From positions 806,001 through 870,000 of the forward strand of contig NZ_JANHLC010000001.1 of assembly GCF_028682395.1 (NCBI RefSeq): 64,000 nucleotides of DNA, in the 5' to 3' direction. This DNA is from Pseudomonas putida (GTDB lineage: Bacteria; Pseudomonadota; Gammaproteobacteria; Pseudomonadales; Pseudomonadaceae). Each line of letters begins with the position of its first letter. The first letter of the stretch is position 1. A program made the translations under genes and the position numbers. The notes beneath the pieces are model-generated. The model did not search any database, was not told the origin of the DNA, and worked only from the letters and a program-made list of their open reading frames with translations. Positions 10,678-19,574 of the stretch are shown one piece after another.

Positions 10678-11348
10678 TGGAATTAGATTTCAGCGACATC
10701 ATCCCGGCCATTCCCGGGCTGTGGAACGGCATGCTGATGACCCTGCAACTGATGGCGCTGGGCGTCGTCGGCGGGATCATCATCGGGACGATCCTGGCCC
10801 TGATGCGCCTGTCGTCCAACCGGTTGCTGGCCAACCTGGCCGGTGCCTACGTCAACTACTTCCGCTCCATCCCGCTGCTGCTGGTCATTACCTGGTTCTA
10901 CCTGGCGGTGCCATTCGTGCTGCGCTGGATCACCGGCGAAGACACCCCGATTGGCGCCTTCACCTCGTGCATCGTGGCCTTCATGATGTTCGAAGCGGCA
11001 TACTTCTGCGAAATCGTCCGGGCCGGTGTGCAGTCGATTCCCAAGGGCCAGATGGGCGCCGCCCAGGCACTGGGCATGAGCTACGGCCAGACCATGCGCC
11101 TGATCATCCTGCCCCAGGCGTTTCGCAAGATGACCCCGCTGCTGCTGCAACAGAGCATCATCCTGTTTCAGGACACCTCGCTGGTCTATACCGTGGGCCT
11201 GGTGGATTTCCTCAACGCCTCGCGCTCCAGTGGCGATATCGTCGGCCGCGCCAATGAGTTCCTGATCGTCGCCGGTGTCGTGTATTTCATCATCAGCTTT
11301 GCCGCCTCGCTGCTGGTCAAGCGTCTGCAAAAAAGGTTTGCCGTATGA
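10677..11348 (+). CDS. aatM: Glutamate/aspartate ABC transporter permease, second subunit
   Basis: The 223-residue HisMQ-family permease is the heterodimer partner of AatQ. Its EAA loop reads [20 protein letters not shown] before the ILPQAF motif. Membrane segments flank this loop on both sides. The start overlaps the aatQ stop, and its stop overlaps the aatP start (ATGA), so the three genes are read as one unit in fixed proportion. Confidence 0.94.
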   Translation: MELDFSDIIPAIPGLWNGMLMTLQLMALGVVGGIIIGTILALMRLSSNRLLANLAGAYVNYFRSIPLLLVITWFYLAVPFVLRWITGEDTPIGAFTSCIVAFMMFEAAYFCEIVRAGVQSIPKGQMGAAQALGMSYGQTMRLIILPQAFRKMTPLLLQQSIILFQDTSLVYTVGLVDFLNASRSSGDIVGRANEFLIVAGVVYFIISFAASLLVKRLQKRFAV

Positions 11349-12079
11349 TCTCGATCAAGAACATCAACAAGTGGTACGGGGACTTCCAGGTACTGACCGA
11401 TTGCAGCACCGAGGTCAGCAAGGGTGAAGTGGTGGTGGTCTGTGGTCCGTCGGGTTCGGGCAAGTCGACCCTGATCAAGTGCGTCAACGCCCTGGAGCCG
11501 TTCCAGAAAGGCGATATCGTGGTCGACGGCACGTCCATCGCCGATCCAAAGACCAACCTGCCGAAACTGCGCTCGCGCGTCGGCATGGTGTTCCAGCATT
11601 TCGAGCTGTTCCCGCACCTGACCATCACCGAAAACCTGACCATCGCACAGATCAAGGTACTCGGCCGCAGCAAGGAAGAAGCCACCAAGAAAGGCCTGCA
11701 ACTGCTCGACCGCGTAGGCCTTTCGGCACACGCCCACAAGCATCCGGGACAACTCTCCGGCGGCCAGCAACAGCGCGTGGCCATTGCCCGTGCGCTGGCC
11801 ATGGACCCGGTGGTAATGCTATTCGACGAACCGACCTCGGCCCTGGACCCGGAGATGGTCAACGAAGTGCTCGACGTCATGGTGCAGTTGGCCCAGGAAG
11901 GCATGACCATGATGTGCGTGACCCATGAAATGGGCTTTGCGCGCAAGGTCGCCAACCGTGTGATCTTCATGGACCAGGGCAAGATCATCGAAGACTGCAA
12001 CAAGGAAGAGTTCTTCGGCGATATCAGCGCCCGTTCCGAGCGCGCGCAACACTTCCTCGAAAAAATCCTGCAGCACTAA
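11345..12079 (+). CDS. aatP: Glutamate/aspartate ABC transporter ATP-binding protein
   Basis: This 244-residue ATPase drives the AatQM permease from the cytoplasmic face. It shows Walker [10 protein letters not shown] (34-42), signature LSGGQQQR, Walker [15 protein letters not shown] and the H-loop in CVTHEMGFA. Length and sequence place it with GltL/HisP polar amino acid ATPases. It is the last transport gene; a strong hairpin follows before the sensor gene aauS. Confidence 0.95.
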   Translation: MISIKNINKWYGDFQVLTDCSTEVSKGEVVVVCGPSGSGKSTLIKCVNALEPFQKGDIVVDGTSIADPKTNLPKLRSRVGMVFQHFELFPHLTITENLTIAQIKVLGRSKEEATKKGLQLLDRVGLSAHAHKHPGQLSGGQQQRVAIARALAMDPVVMLFDEPTSALDPEMVNEVLDVMVQLAQEGMTMMCVTHEMGFARKVANRVIFMDQGKIIEDCNKEEFFGDISARSERAQHFLEKILQH

Positions 12080-12090
12080 GTACCGACCTG

Positions 12091-12120
12091 CCAGCGCTGC
12101 CTGCCTTGTGGCAGCGCTGG
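12091..12120 (+). terminator. Strong hairpin between aatP and aauS
   Basis: CCAGCGCTGCC and GGCAGCGCTGG form a perfect 11-bp stem around an 8-base loop, 12 bases after the aatP stop. No long T-run follows. It may attenuate read-through so that the regulators are made at a lower level than the transporter. Confidence 0.6.
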
Positions 12121-12152
12121 CAACGGTTTCTGGTTGAGCCAAGGCAACTGTG

Positions 12153-14054
12153 ATGAAATGCGACCCCACTCTCTTTCGCGCCGCACCGCCATCACTCGCC
12201 GTGAAACCCCGTCTGATCCGCCATCTGTTTCTACCGCCCCTGATCATCCTGCTAATGATCGGCCTGGGCTATGCCGGCTATCGCATCAGCGAGCACTACG
12301 GCATCCGCACCCTTAGCGAAAACGGCGAGCGCCAGCTCGAACTGCACGCCCGCGCCGTCGAGAGCGAGATCAGCAAGTACACCTACCTACCGAGCCTGCT
12401 GGAGCTGGAAACGAGCGTCTCCAGCCTGCTCGCCGACCCGACGCCGGAACACCGAAGCACGGTCAACGATTACCTCGAAGGCCTCAATCGCCGCGCCCGC
12501 AGCCGGGCGATCTATGTGATGGACACCACCGGCCGGGTGCTGGCCACCAGCAACTGGCGCGACTTCGACAGCTACCTGGGTGAAGACCTGGCCTTTCGCG
12601 CCTATTTTCAGAACGCCATCCGTGGCCAGCCCGGGCGGTTCTATGGCATCGGCAGCACCAATGGCGAGCCGGGCTATTACTTGGCCCATGGCCTGGAAGA
12701 GCGCGGCAAGATCATCGGCGTGGCCGTGGTCAAGGTCCGCCTCGAAGCCCTGGAGGAACGCTGGCAGCGGGCTCGCCTGGAAGCCTTTGTCAGCGATGAG
12801 AACGGCATCATCATCCTGTCCAGCGACCCGGCCCGACGCCTGAAATCGGTGATTCCACTGAGCGAAGAGACCAAGGAGCGTCTGGCCCGTAGCCTGCAGT
12901 ACTACTGGTTTCCGCTGAACGAACTGCAACCCCTGGCCCGTGAGACCCTGGCCGTCGGCGTGGAAAAACTGACCTTCCCCGGCAACGTCGAACTGGACCC
13001 CGAACAGCAGGAAATCAGCTACCTGGCCCAGACCCGGCCACTCAGCGATACTCCCTGGAACTTCACTCTCCTGACCCCGCTCCAGGACCTGCGCCGCGAA
13101 GCCGCCAACCAGGGCATCCTGGTCGCGGTGGCGTTTGCCCTGGTGGCTTTTTTGCTGATCGCCTGGAACGAGCGGCGCAAGGTCCTCGCCACCCGCCTTG
13201 CCGCACGCGAGGCGCTGGAAGAAGCCAATAGCCAGCTGGAACGCAAGATCGCCGAGCGCACCACCGACCTGCGGGCCAGCAATGAACGGTTGAAAAGTCA
13301 GATTCGCGAACGACGCCAGGCCGAGGAAACCCTGCGCCGCGCCCAGGACGAACTGATCCAGGCCGGCAAGCTCGCCGCCATCGGCCAAATGTCCACCAGC
13401 ATCGCCCACGAACTGAACCAGCCCCTGGCCGCCCTGCGTACCCTCTCGGGCAATACCGTACGGTTTCTCGAACGCGGCGCCCTGGACACGGCCAGCACCA
13501 ACCTCAAGACCATCAATGAACTGATCGACCGCATGGGCCGCATTACCGCCAGCCTGCGAGCCTTCGCCCGGCGTGGCGACGACAAGGGCGAGGCCAGCCT
13601 GGGCAAGGCGGTCGACGCGGCCCTGCAACTACTCGGTAGCCGCCTGGAGAACTTCGAGCTGCAACTGCACCGCGACTTCGCGGACGTGCAACTGGGCATC
13701 GACCAGACCCGCCTCGAACAGATCCTGGTCAACCTGATCGGCAACGCCCTGGATGCCATGCACGCCCAGCCCCTGCCCGAGCTATGGCTGGAAGGCGAAG
13801 CGAACGATCACAAATACCGCCTGCGCGTTCGCGACAACGGCCACGGCATCGATCCCCTCGCCCGCAAGCACTTGTTCGAGCCGTTCTTCACCACCAAGCC
13901 CGGCGAACAGGGCCTGGGGTTGGGCCTGACCCTCTCGGCCAGCCTCGCGGCCGCCACGGGCGGCAGCCTGAGCGTCGAACATCCCGACAGTGGCGGCACC
14001 GCCTTTGTCCTCACCCTACCGCTGGTCACTCCCGCTAAGGCCAAGCCGCAATGA
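12153..14054 (+). CDS. aauS: Sensor histidine kinase for acidic amino acids
   Basis: The 633-residue membrane kinase has one TM helix near 24-43, a periplasmic dCache-type sensor of about 275 residues, a second TM near 319-337, a coiled-coil linker, then HisKA with the phospho-accepting His near residue 420 (SIAHELNQPLAAL) and a HATPase domain (NLIGNALDA, DNGHGID, GLGLGLTLS). The DctB-like layout fits sensing extracellular glutamate/aspartate. ATG at 12153 is preferred over the overlapping GTG at 12150 because AAGG lies 8 bases upstream. It overlaps aauR by four bases. Confidence 0.9.
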   Translation: MKCDPTLFRAAPPSLAVKPRLIRHLFLPPLIILLMIGLGYAGYRISEHYGIRTLSENGERQLELHARAVESEISKYTYLPSLLELETSVSSLLADPTPEHRSTVNDYLEGLNRRARSRAIYVMDTTGRVLATSNWRDFDSYLGEDLAFRAYFQNAIRGQPGRFYGIGSTNGEPGYYLAHGLEERGKIIGVAVVKVRLEALEERWQRARLEAFVSDENGIIILSSDPARRLKSVIPLSEETKERLARSLQYYWFPLNELQPLARETLAVGVEKLTFPGNVELDPEQQEISYLAQTRPLSDTPWNFTLLTPLQDLRREAANQGILVAVAFALVAFLLIAWNERRKVLATRLAAREALEEANSQLERKIAERTTDLRASNERLKSQIRERRQAEETLRRAQDELIQAGKLAAIGQMSTSIAHELNQPLAALRTLSGNTVRFLERGALDTASTNLKTINELIDRMGRITASLRAFARRGDDKGEASLGKAVDAALQLLGSRLENFELQLHRDFADVQLGIDQTRLEQILVNLIGNALDAMHAQPLPELWLEGEANDHKYRLRVRDNGHGIDPLARKHLFEPFFTTKPGEQGLGLGLTLSASLAAATGGSLSVEHPDSGGTAFVLTLPLVTPAKAKPQ

Positions 14055-15376
14055 ATACCGACCTGACCGTCCTGATCGTCGAAGACGATCCCCATGTGCT
14101 ATTGGGCTGCCAGCAAGCCCTGGCCCTGGAAGACATTCCCAGCGAAGGCGTCGCCAGTGCCGAAGAGGCCCTGGCGCGGGTCGATGCCAACTTCGCCGGT
14201 ATCGTTATCAGCGATATCCGTCTGCCGGGCATCGATGGGCTGCAACTGCTGACGCGCCTCAAGGCGCTCGACCGCAGCCTGCCGGTGGTGCTGATTACCG
14301 GCCACGGCGATATTTCCATGGCTGTGGGCGCCATGCGCGATGGCGCCTATGACTTTATGGAGAAACCCTTCTCCCCCGAGCGTCTGGTCGAAGTGGTGCG
14401 CCGGGCTCTGGAACAGCGAGGTCTGGCCCGGGAAGTGTCGGCGCTGCGCCGGCAATTGGCCGAACGCGACTCGCTGGAGGGACGGATCATCGGTCGCTCG
14501 CCGGCCATGCAGAACCTGCGCGAACTGATCGCCAATGTCGCCGACACCTCAGCCAACGTACTGATCGAAGGCGAGACCGGCACCGGCAAGGAACTCGTTG
14601 CCCGCTGTCTACATGACTTCAGCCGACGGCGCTCGGCGCAGTTTGTCGCGCTCAACTGCGGTGGCCTGCCAGAGAATCTCTTTGAAAGCGAAATCTTCGG
14701 CCACGAAGCCAATGCCTTCACCGGCGCCGGCAAGCGCCGGATCGGCAAGATCGAACACGCCCACGACGGCACACTGTTCCTCGACGAAGTCGAAAGCATG
14801 CCCCTGCCCCTGCAGATCAAGCTGCTGCGGGTCCTGCAGGAGCGCACCCTGGAACGTCTCGGTTCAAACCAGAGCATTGCCGTGGACTGCCGGGTCATTG
14901 CCGCGACCAAATCCGACCTGGACCAACTGGGCAAGCGCGGCGAGTTTCGCAGCGACCTCTACTATCGCCTCAACGTGGTGACCCTCGAACTGCCCCCGTT
15001 GCGTGAGCGCCGCGAAGATATCCTGCAACTGTTCGAGCACTTCCTGCAGCAGTCCTCCCTGCGTTTCGACCGCCTTGCGCCGGCCCTGGACAACCAGACC
15101 CTGTCCACCCTGATGAGCCATGACTGGCCGGGCAATGTGCGCGAACTGCGCAATGTCGCCGAACGCTTTGCCCTGGGCCTGCCGGCCTTCAAGAAATCCG
15201 CCGGCAGTACCGGCCAGGGCCTGGGCTTTGCCGAAGCGGTGGAAGCCTTCGAGCGCAATCTGCTCAACGATGCCCTGCACCGCAGCAGCGGCAACCTGAC
15301 CCAGGCCAGCCAGGAGTTGGGCATGGCCAAGACCACCTTGTTCGACAAGGTCAAGAAGTACGGCCTGAACCACTGA
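14051..15376 (+). CDS. aauR: Sigma-54-dependent response regulator for acidic amino acid uptake
   Basis: A 441-residue NtrC/DctD-type activator. The receiver domain has Asp55 as phosphorylation site and Lys105 in MEKPFSP. The AAA+ domain shows Walker A GETGTGKE (174-181) and an intact Walker B region (TLFLDEVESMP). The sigma-54 contact loop reads NAFTGA (221-226) rather than GAFTGA. A Fis-type helix-turn-helix ends the protein. AauS should phosphorylate it, and it probably acts at the dyads before aatJ. The start overlaps the aauS stop. Confidence 0.92.
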   Translation: MNTDLTVLIVEDDPHVLLGCQQALALEDIPSEGVASAEEALARVDANFAGIVISDIRLPGIDGLQLLTRLKALDRSLPVVLITGHGDISMAVGAMRDGAYDFMEKPFSPERLVEVVRRALEQRGLAREVSALRRQLAERDSLEGRIIGRSPAMQNLRELIANVADTSANVLIEGETGTGKELVARCLHDFSRRRSAQFVALNCGGLPENLFESEIFGHEANAFTGAGKRRIGKIEHAHDGTLFLDEVESMPLPLQIKLLRVLQERTLERLGSNQSIAVDCRVIAATKSDLDQLGKRGEFRSDLYYRLNVVTLELPPLRERREDILQLFEHFLQQSSLRFDRLAPALDNQTLSTLMSHDWPGNVRELRNVAERFALGLPAFKKSAGSTGQGLGFAEAVEAFERNLLNDALHRSSGNLTQASQELGMAKTTLFDKVKKYGLNH

Positions 15377-15390
15377 CAACGAGGATTCCC

Positions 15391-15729
15391 GTGGACTTAC
15401 TACTCAAGGCAGCCCTCGGCGCAGCGGTGGTGATACTGCTCGCCGTGCTGGCCAAGACACGCAACTACTACATCGCCGGCCTGGTGCCGCTGTTTCCGAC
15501 CTTCGCCCTGATTGCCCACTACATCGTCGGCAAGGGCCGCTCGGTGGACGACCTGAAGACCACCATTGTGTTTGGCATGTGGTCGATCATTCCGTATTTC
15601 GTCTACCTGGCGACCCTCTATGTGATGGTCGACCGCCTGCGCCTGGAAGCCTCCCTCGCCGTGGCGGCCGTGGCCTGGCTGATGGCGGCGACAGTACTGG
15701 TCAGCGTCTGGGTACGCCTGCACGCCTGA
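15391..15729 (+). CDS. glpM: GlpM family inner-membrane protein
   Basis: This 112-residue hydrophobic protein with four predicted membrane segments matches GlpM, linked in P. aeruginosa to efficient alginate production; its biochemical role is unknown. Despite the name it is not next to the glp genes here. The start is GTG at 15391, preceded by GAGG (15381-15384). It lies 14 bp after aauR and is probably the last gene of the aauSR transcript. Confidence 0.85.
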   Translation: MDLLLKAALGAAVVILLAVLAKTRNYYIAGLVPLFPTFALIAHYIVGKGRSVDDLKTTIVFGMWSIIPYFVYLATLYVMVDRLRLEASLAVAAVAWLMAATVLVSVWVRLHA

Positions 15730-15936
15730 GTGGCCCCTGCCGGGCACCTGGCCAGGCCCTTGCGTTTGCCCTGAAACGCCCACCCATCGGGCCCGATACG
15801 AGGTACAGCATGCGCTCTTCAAGGGGGTCCAGGCCGCCCCCGCGCAACGGGTCGGCATCTGCGAACGCAGCTTTGGGTATCGCCTGTAACAGCTCGGGAT
15901 CCAGGTCGACAGAATCGCTCGCTAACCAGCGGCCGG

Positions 15937-16929
15937 CTACAACTGCGCCCAGTGGCTGACATCCTGCTGATGGGCCTTGAGGTAGGGCAATACCGCAGCC
16001 AGCAGGGGCGCCTTGAAGGCCTCCTGAAAACGATGGGCCAGCCCTGGAATCAGTTTCAACTGACTGCCCTGGATATGAGCCGCCAGGTGCACGCCATGCA
16101 TCACCGGCAACAGCGGATCGGCCGTACCGTGGACCACCAGGGCCGGTACACGTAGCTGGTTGAGCAGCGGCACCCGGCTCGGCTCGGCCAGGATGGCCAT
16201 GATCTGGCGTTTCACCCCTTCGGGGTTGAAGGCCCGGTCGTAGGACACCGCCGCCTGCTGTAGCAGGGCCTGACGATCATCCACCACCTGCGGACTGCCC
16301 AGGGCCGCCAACAGGTCCGCCTGCTGCTCGATGGCCACCTGCCGATTTGGCGCGCTGCGTCGCGCCAACAGCTGCACCAGCGCCGCACTGGGCGCCGGCA
16401 GGCCAGCAGCACTGGAACTGGTCATGATCAGCGTCAGGCTTTCCACCCGTTGCGGGGCCATGGCCGCGAGGTGCTGGGCGATCATCCCGCCCATGCTCGC
16501 GCCCAGCACGTGAAACTGCTGGATCTGCAACGCGTCCATCAGGCCCAGGCCGTCCTCGGCCATATCGCTCAAGGTGTAGGGCGCCGCAACGGGCAGGCCG
16601 AGCTTGTAACGCAACACCTCGAAGGTCAGGTTGGCACTGGCCGGCGCCTGGCGCCAGGTAGACAGGCCGACATCACGATTGTCGTAGCGGATCACCCGAA
16701 AGCCCTGCTGACAGAGCGCCATGACCACTTCATCAGGCCAATGGATCAGTTGCCCGCCCAGCCCCATCACCAGCAGCAGCGCCGGATCGGAGACACGACC
16801 GATACTCTGGTAGGCCAGGCTTACTTGAGCCAGCTCGACCCGCTCGGTCGCAACATTGACATCACAGCGCGAAGCCGCAAAAGACGGCAGGCCGCACAGC
16901 AGCGCAGCCAGAAAAAACAGTACCCGCAT
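15937..16929 (-). CDS. Exported alpha/beta hydrolase
   Basis: The 330-residue protein starts with a signal peptide (hydrophobic 2-18) and continues as an alpha/beta hydrolase: oxyanion region [11 protein letters not shown], nucleophile elbow GASMGGM (Ser), and a C-terminal catalytic His in [10 protein letters not shown] with an Asp in [10 protein letters not shown]. It is probably a periplasmic or secreted esterase; the substrate is unknown. ATG at 16929 is chosen because the signal peptide begins there, though the Shine-Dalgarno is weak and the frame stays open to 17163. It is divergent from metR. Confidence 0.85.
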   Translation of the reverse strand: MRVLFFLAALLCGLPSFAASRCDVNVATERVELAQVSLAYQSIGRVSDPALLLVMGLGGQLIHWPDEVVMALCQQGFRVIRYDNRDVGLSTWRQAPASANLTFEVLRYKLGLPVAAPYTLSDMAEDGLGLMDALQIQQFHVLGASMGGMIAQHLAAMAPQRVESLTLIMTSSSAAGLPAPSAALVQLLARRSAPNRQVAIEQQADLLAALGSPQVVDDRQALLQQAAVSYDRAFNPEGVKRQIMAILAEPSRVPLLNQLRVPALVVHGTADPLLPVMHGVHLAAHIQGSQLKLIPGLAHRFQEAFKAPLLAAVLPYLKAHQQDVSHWAQL

Positions 16930-17188
16930 GAAAAACACCGAAACGCAGAACCCCAGTAGAGCGCGATTGTGATGAAGTTCGTGCGAGCGCGCTGCCACAC
17001 TCCCGTGACAGTTTGATGAACACTGCCGAGCGGTATGATCGCTGTCTGTGATCGTCAGGCTCTCAGTATTGGCACGGAGTCGCACCGTGAAGGGTAAAGA
17101 CGAGCGGATTTGTCGACACAACTTGTAACGTGAGGCAAACTCAATTTTTTTCAAATCGATCACGAATTTTTTTCATGGAGAGCCCCTG

Positions 17189-18106
17189 GTGCTGGAAATC
17201 CGTCACTTGAAAACCCTGCATGCCTTGCGTGAAGCCGACAGCCTGGTAGAGGCCGCCGAGCGCCTGCACCTGACTCAATCGGCCCTGTCCCACCAGTTCA
17301 AGGAACTTGAAGAGCGCTTGGGTTTGCAGTTGTTCGTGCGCAAGACCAAACCGGTACGGTTTACCAGTGCCGGCCTGCGCCTGCTGCAACTGGCCGACGC
17401 CAGCCTGCCGCTGTTGCGCGCAGCCGAGCGAGATATTGCGCGCCTGGCCGGCGGGACCGCGGGGCGCCTGCACATGGCCATCGAGTGCCACAGCTGTTTT
17501 CAGTGGCTGATGCCAACCATCGACCAGTTCCGTGATGCCTGGCCAGAAGTCGAGTTGGACCTGGCGTCAGGTTTCTCCTTCGCCCCGCTACCGGCCCTGG
17601 CCCGTGGCGACCTGGACCTGGTGGTGACCTCCGACCCGCTGGAGCTGGCCGGGATCACCTACGTACCGTTGTTTACCTACGAAGCCATGCTCGCGGTCGC
17701 CAACCAGCATCCACTGGCACACAAGCCCTATATCGTCCCCGAGGACCTGCTCAAGGAAACCCTGATCACCTACCCGGTGGATCGTGATCGCCTGGATATC
17801 TTCACGCGCTTCCTCGAGCCAGCCGATATCGAGCCGGCCCAGGTGCGGACCTCGGAACTGACGGTGATGATGATGCAGTTGGTCGCCAGCGGTCGCGGCG
17901 TCTGCGGTATGCCGCACTGGGCCTTGCACGAGTACAGTTCGCGCGGCTATGTAAAGGCCAAGCGCCTGGGCGAGAAAGGGCTGTTCGCGACCCTGTATGC
18001 GGGCATTCGCGCGGATATGCTGGATGCGCCCTATATGCGCGATTTCCTGCTGACAGCCAAGGACACCTCGTTCTCGACCCTGGATGGCGTCAGCGCGGTG
18101 CGCTGA
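17189..18106 (+). CDS. metR: LysR-family methionine biosynthesis regulator
   Basis: A 305-residue LysR-type regulator with the N-terminal winged HTH (VEAAERLHLTQSALSHQFKELE) and the MetR-specific start MLEIRHLKTLHALREADS. In this family homocysteine acts as co-inducer for met genes such as metE. Start is GTG at 17189 with GGAG 8 bases upstream. The divergent neighbour is the exported hydrolase; whether MetR controls it cannot be told from sequence alone. The effector domain is full length. Confidence 0.9.
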   Translation: MLEIRHLKTLHALREADSLVEAAERLHLTQSALSHQFKELEERLGLQLFVRKTKPVRFTSAGLRLLQLADASLPLLRAAERDIARLAGGTAGRLHMAIECHSCFQWLMPTIDQFRDAWPEVELDLASGFSFAPLPALARGDLDLVVTSDPLELAGITYVPLFTYEAMLAVANQHPLAHKPYIVPEDLLKETLITYPVDRDRLDIFTRFLEPADIEPAQVRTSELTVMMMQLVASGRGVCGMPHWALHEYSSRGYVKAKRLGEKGLFATLYAGIRADMLDAPYMRDFLLTAKDTSFSTLDGVSAVR

Positions 18107-18113
18107 GGCCGGG

Positions 18114-18156
18114 TTGCTCGCGAGCAAGCCCACGCCGCTTGGCGTGAGCCGGCTCG
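18114..18156. repeat. REP-like palindromic repeat
   Basis: The 14-bp perfect palindrome TTGCTCGCGAGCAA (18114-18127) is followed by CACGCC-GCTT-GGCGTG (18131-18146). The GCTCGCGAGCAAGCC core is typical of Pseudomonas intergenic REP elements. It lies between the convergent metR and LysE genes and may terminate both. Confidence 0.6.
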
Positions 18157-18163
18157 CGGTCCC

Positions 18164-18802
18164 TCAGCCCAGCCGGCGCTGGTCCAGCATCAGGCGCACC
18201 GCCAGCCCGGCCAGCACACCGCCCATCACGTAGCGTTGCACCGCCAGCCATAGCGGGTTGCGCACAAACCACAGGGCCAGCCCCCCGGCAAACAGCGCGA
18301 TCAGCAGATTGACCGTAAAGCTCACGCCAATCTGGGTCAGGCCCAGAATCAAGCTCTGGGTAAAGACCGAGCCCTGCCCCGGATGAATAAACTGCGGAAA
18401 GACCGACAGATAGAACACCGCGATCTTGGGGTTCAACGCACTGGTGAGAAAGCCCATCAACACCAGCCGCGCCGGTGAATCCGCTGGCAATTGCTGAGCC
18501 TGGAACGGCGAGCGAGCCCCTGGCCTGACCGCCTGCCAGGCCAGCCACAGCAGGTACAGCGCACCGGCCCACTTGAGGACTTCATAGGCCATGGGTACGG
18601 CCAGAAACACCGCCGTCAGGCCCACAGCCGCTGCAAACAGGTGGACAAAAAAGCCGGCCACCACGCCCAGCAACGACACCACCCCGGCCTTGGGCCCCTG
18701 GCAGATCGAACGGGAGATCAGATAGATCATGTTCGGACCAGGCGTCAGCACCATCAACAGGCACGCGGCGGCGAACAACAGCACATCCTGGGCGGGAATC
18801 AT
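18164..18802 (-). CDS. LysE/RhtB family amino acid exporter
   Basis: The 212-residue membrane protein has about six hydrophobic segments and the family signature near its N-terminus (TPGPNMIYLISRS, with the GPN motif). RhtB/LysE proteins export amino acids such as homoserine, threonine or lysine by proton exchange; the substrate here is unknown. It overlaps the upstream Nudix gene by four bases, so the two are translationally coupled. Confidence 0.88.
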   Translation of the reverse strand: MIPAQDVLLFAAACLLMVLTPGPNMIYLISRSICQGPKAGVVSLLGVVAGFFVHLFAAAVGLTAVFLAVPMAYEVLKWAGALYLLWLAWQAVRPGARSPFQAQQLPADSPARLVLMGFLTSALNPKIAVFYLSVFPQFIHPGQGSVFTQSLILGLTQIGVSFTVNLLIALFAGGLALWFVRNPLWLAVQRYVMGGVLAGLAVRLMLDQRRLG

Positions 18803-19254
18803 GCGGGGTCTGCGCCCTGGCGCAGCAGGCTCTGCCGATAGAACGGCAGGATCCGCTCACGGGTCAGCGCCGCCATGGGCAGGTCATGCTCCAGCAGCGG
18901 ATCGACCCACAGGATTTCCTCGATCTCGGCCGCCGCTGTAACCGCCTCGGCGATCCGCAGGCTGAACACCTCGGCCTGCACTTCATAGCCCGGCTCATTG
19001 GCTGCGGGGGCGCTGAAGTGCCCCAGGTAGGTGGCCGCTGCCGCCTCGAAACGCAGGCCCAGTTCTTCGTCGAGTTCGCGGGCCAGCGCGGCCAGCGGCT
19101 GCTCGCCGGGTTCAATCTTGCCGCCGGCCTGCATAAAGGCTTGGGTCCCGCGTTTGCGCACCAGCAGGGTGCGCCCAGCCGGGTCCAGCAGCAGGGCAGC
19201 AGCGATACGAATAACCCGCGAGGCGGATTGGGCGACGGACGGTACGACAGTCAT
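18799..19254 (-). CDS. Nudix hydrolase
   Basis: A 151-residue Nudix protein with an exact GX5EX7REUXEEXGU box starting at GKIEPGE. It should hydrolyse a nucleoside diphosphate linked to another moiety; substrate unknown. ATG at 19254 is chosen because the conserved fold begins soon after; the frame runs open to 19452 but that part is not protein-like. It is the first gene of a two-gene unit with the LysE exporter. Confidence 0.88.
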   Translation of the reverse strand: MTVVPSVAQSASRVIRIAAALLLDPAGRTLLVRKRGTQAFMQAGGKIEPGEQPLAALARELDEELGLRFEAAAATYLGHFSAPAANEPGYEVQAEVFSLRIAEAVTAAAEIEEILWVDPLLEHDLPMAALTRERILPFYRQSLLRQGADPA

Positions 19255-19570
19255 GGCACACAACGCTTCTATGGAAAAGGACGGCCAAGGATTACATATC
19301 TGCCGGGCTAGATGGGAGGCCAGCATCCGCAAAAGGCCTGCGAAAAAGCCACAGGGACCGCGATGCCAGTTGGGCAGGTCCATCCAATCGCCACACCGAG
19401 CCATCTGTCCCTGGGGAATCGGCATCTTTACGGCGAAAGGCGCAGACCCCATCTATGCTGATCTGAGCCTGCTCCCAATGCCACTCAACAGCGGCCTGGT
19501 CTCATGGAAGGGATACACGTATGCCCTCGTTATCCGCGCAAGTGCCCGCCTCGCGCCCTGGTACAACCCC
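19255..19570. other. Divergent promoter region with a short leader ORF
   Basis: This region separates the Nudix gene from the GGDEF-EAL gene. It holds one likely translated element, a 17-codon ORF at 19521-19574 preceded by GGAAGGG, and nothing else recognisable. Confidence 0.4.
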
Positions 19571-19574
19571 GTGA
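19521..19574 (+). CDS. 17-codon leader ORF overlapping the GGDEF-EAL start
   Basis: ATG at 19521 follows a good Shine-Dalgarno (GGAAGGG, about 8 bases upstream) and encodes [17 protein letters not shown] before TGA at 19572-19574. The stop overlaps an in-frame GTG (19571-19573) of the downstream gene. It is either a coupled leader peptide or the real N-terminus of the GGDEF-EAL protein separated by a frameshift; the good ribosome site favours some form of use. Confidence 0.35.
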   Translation: MPSLSAQVPASRPGTTP

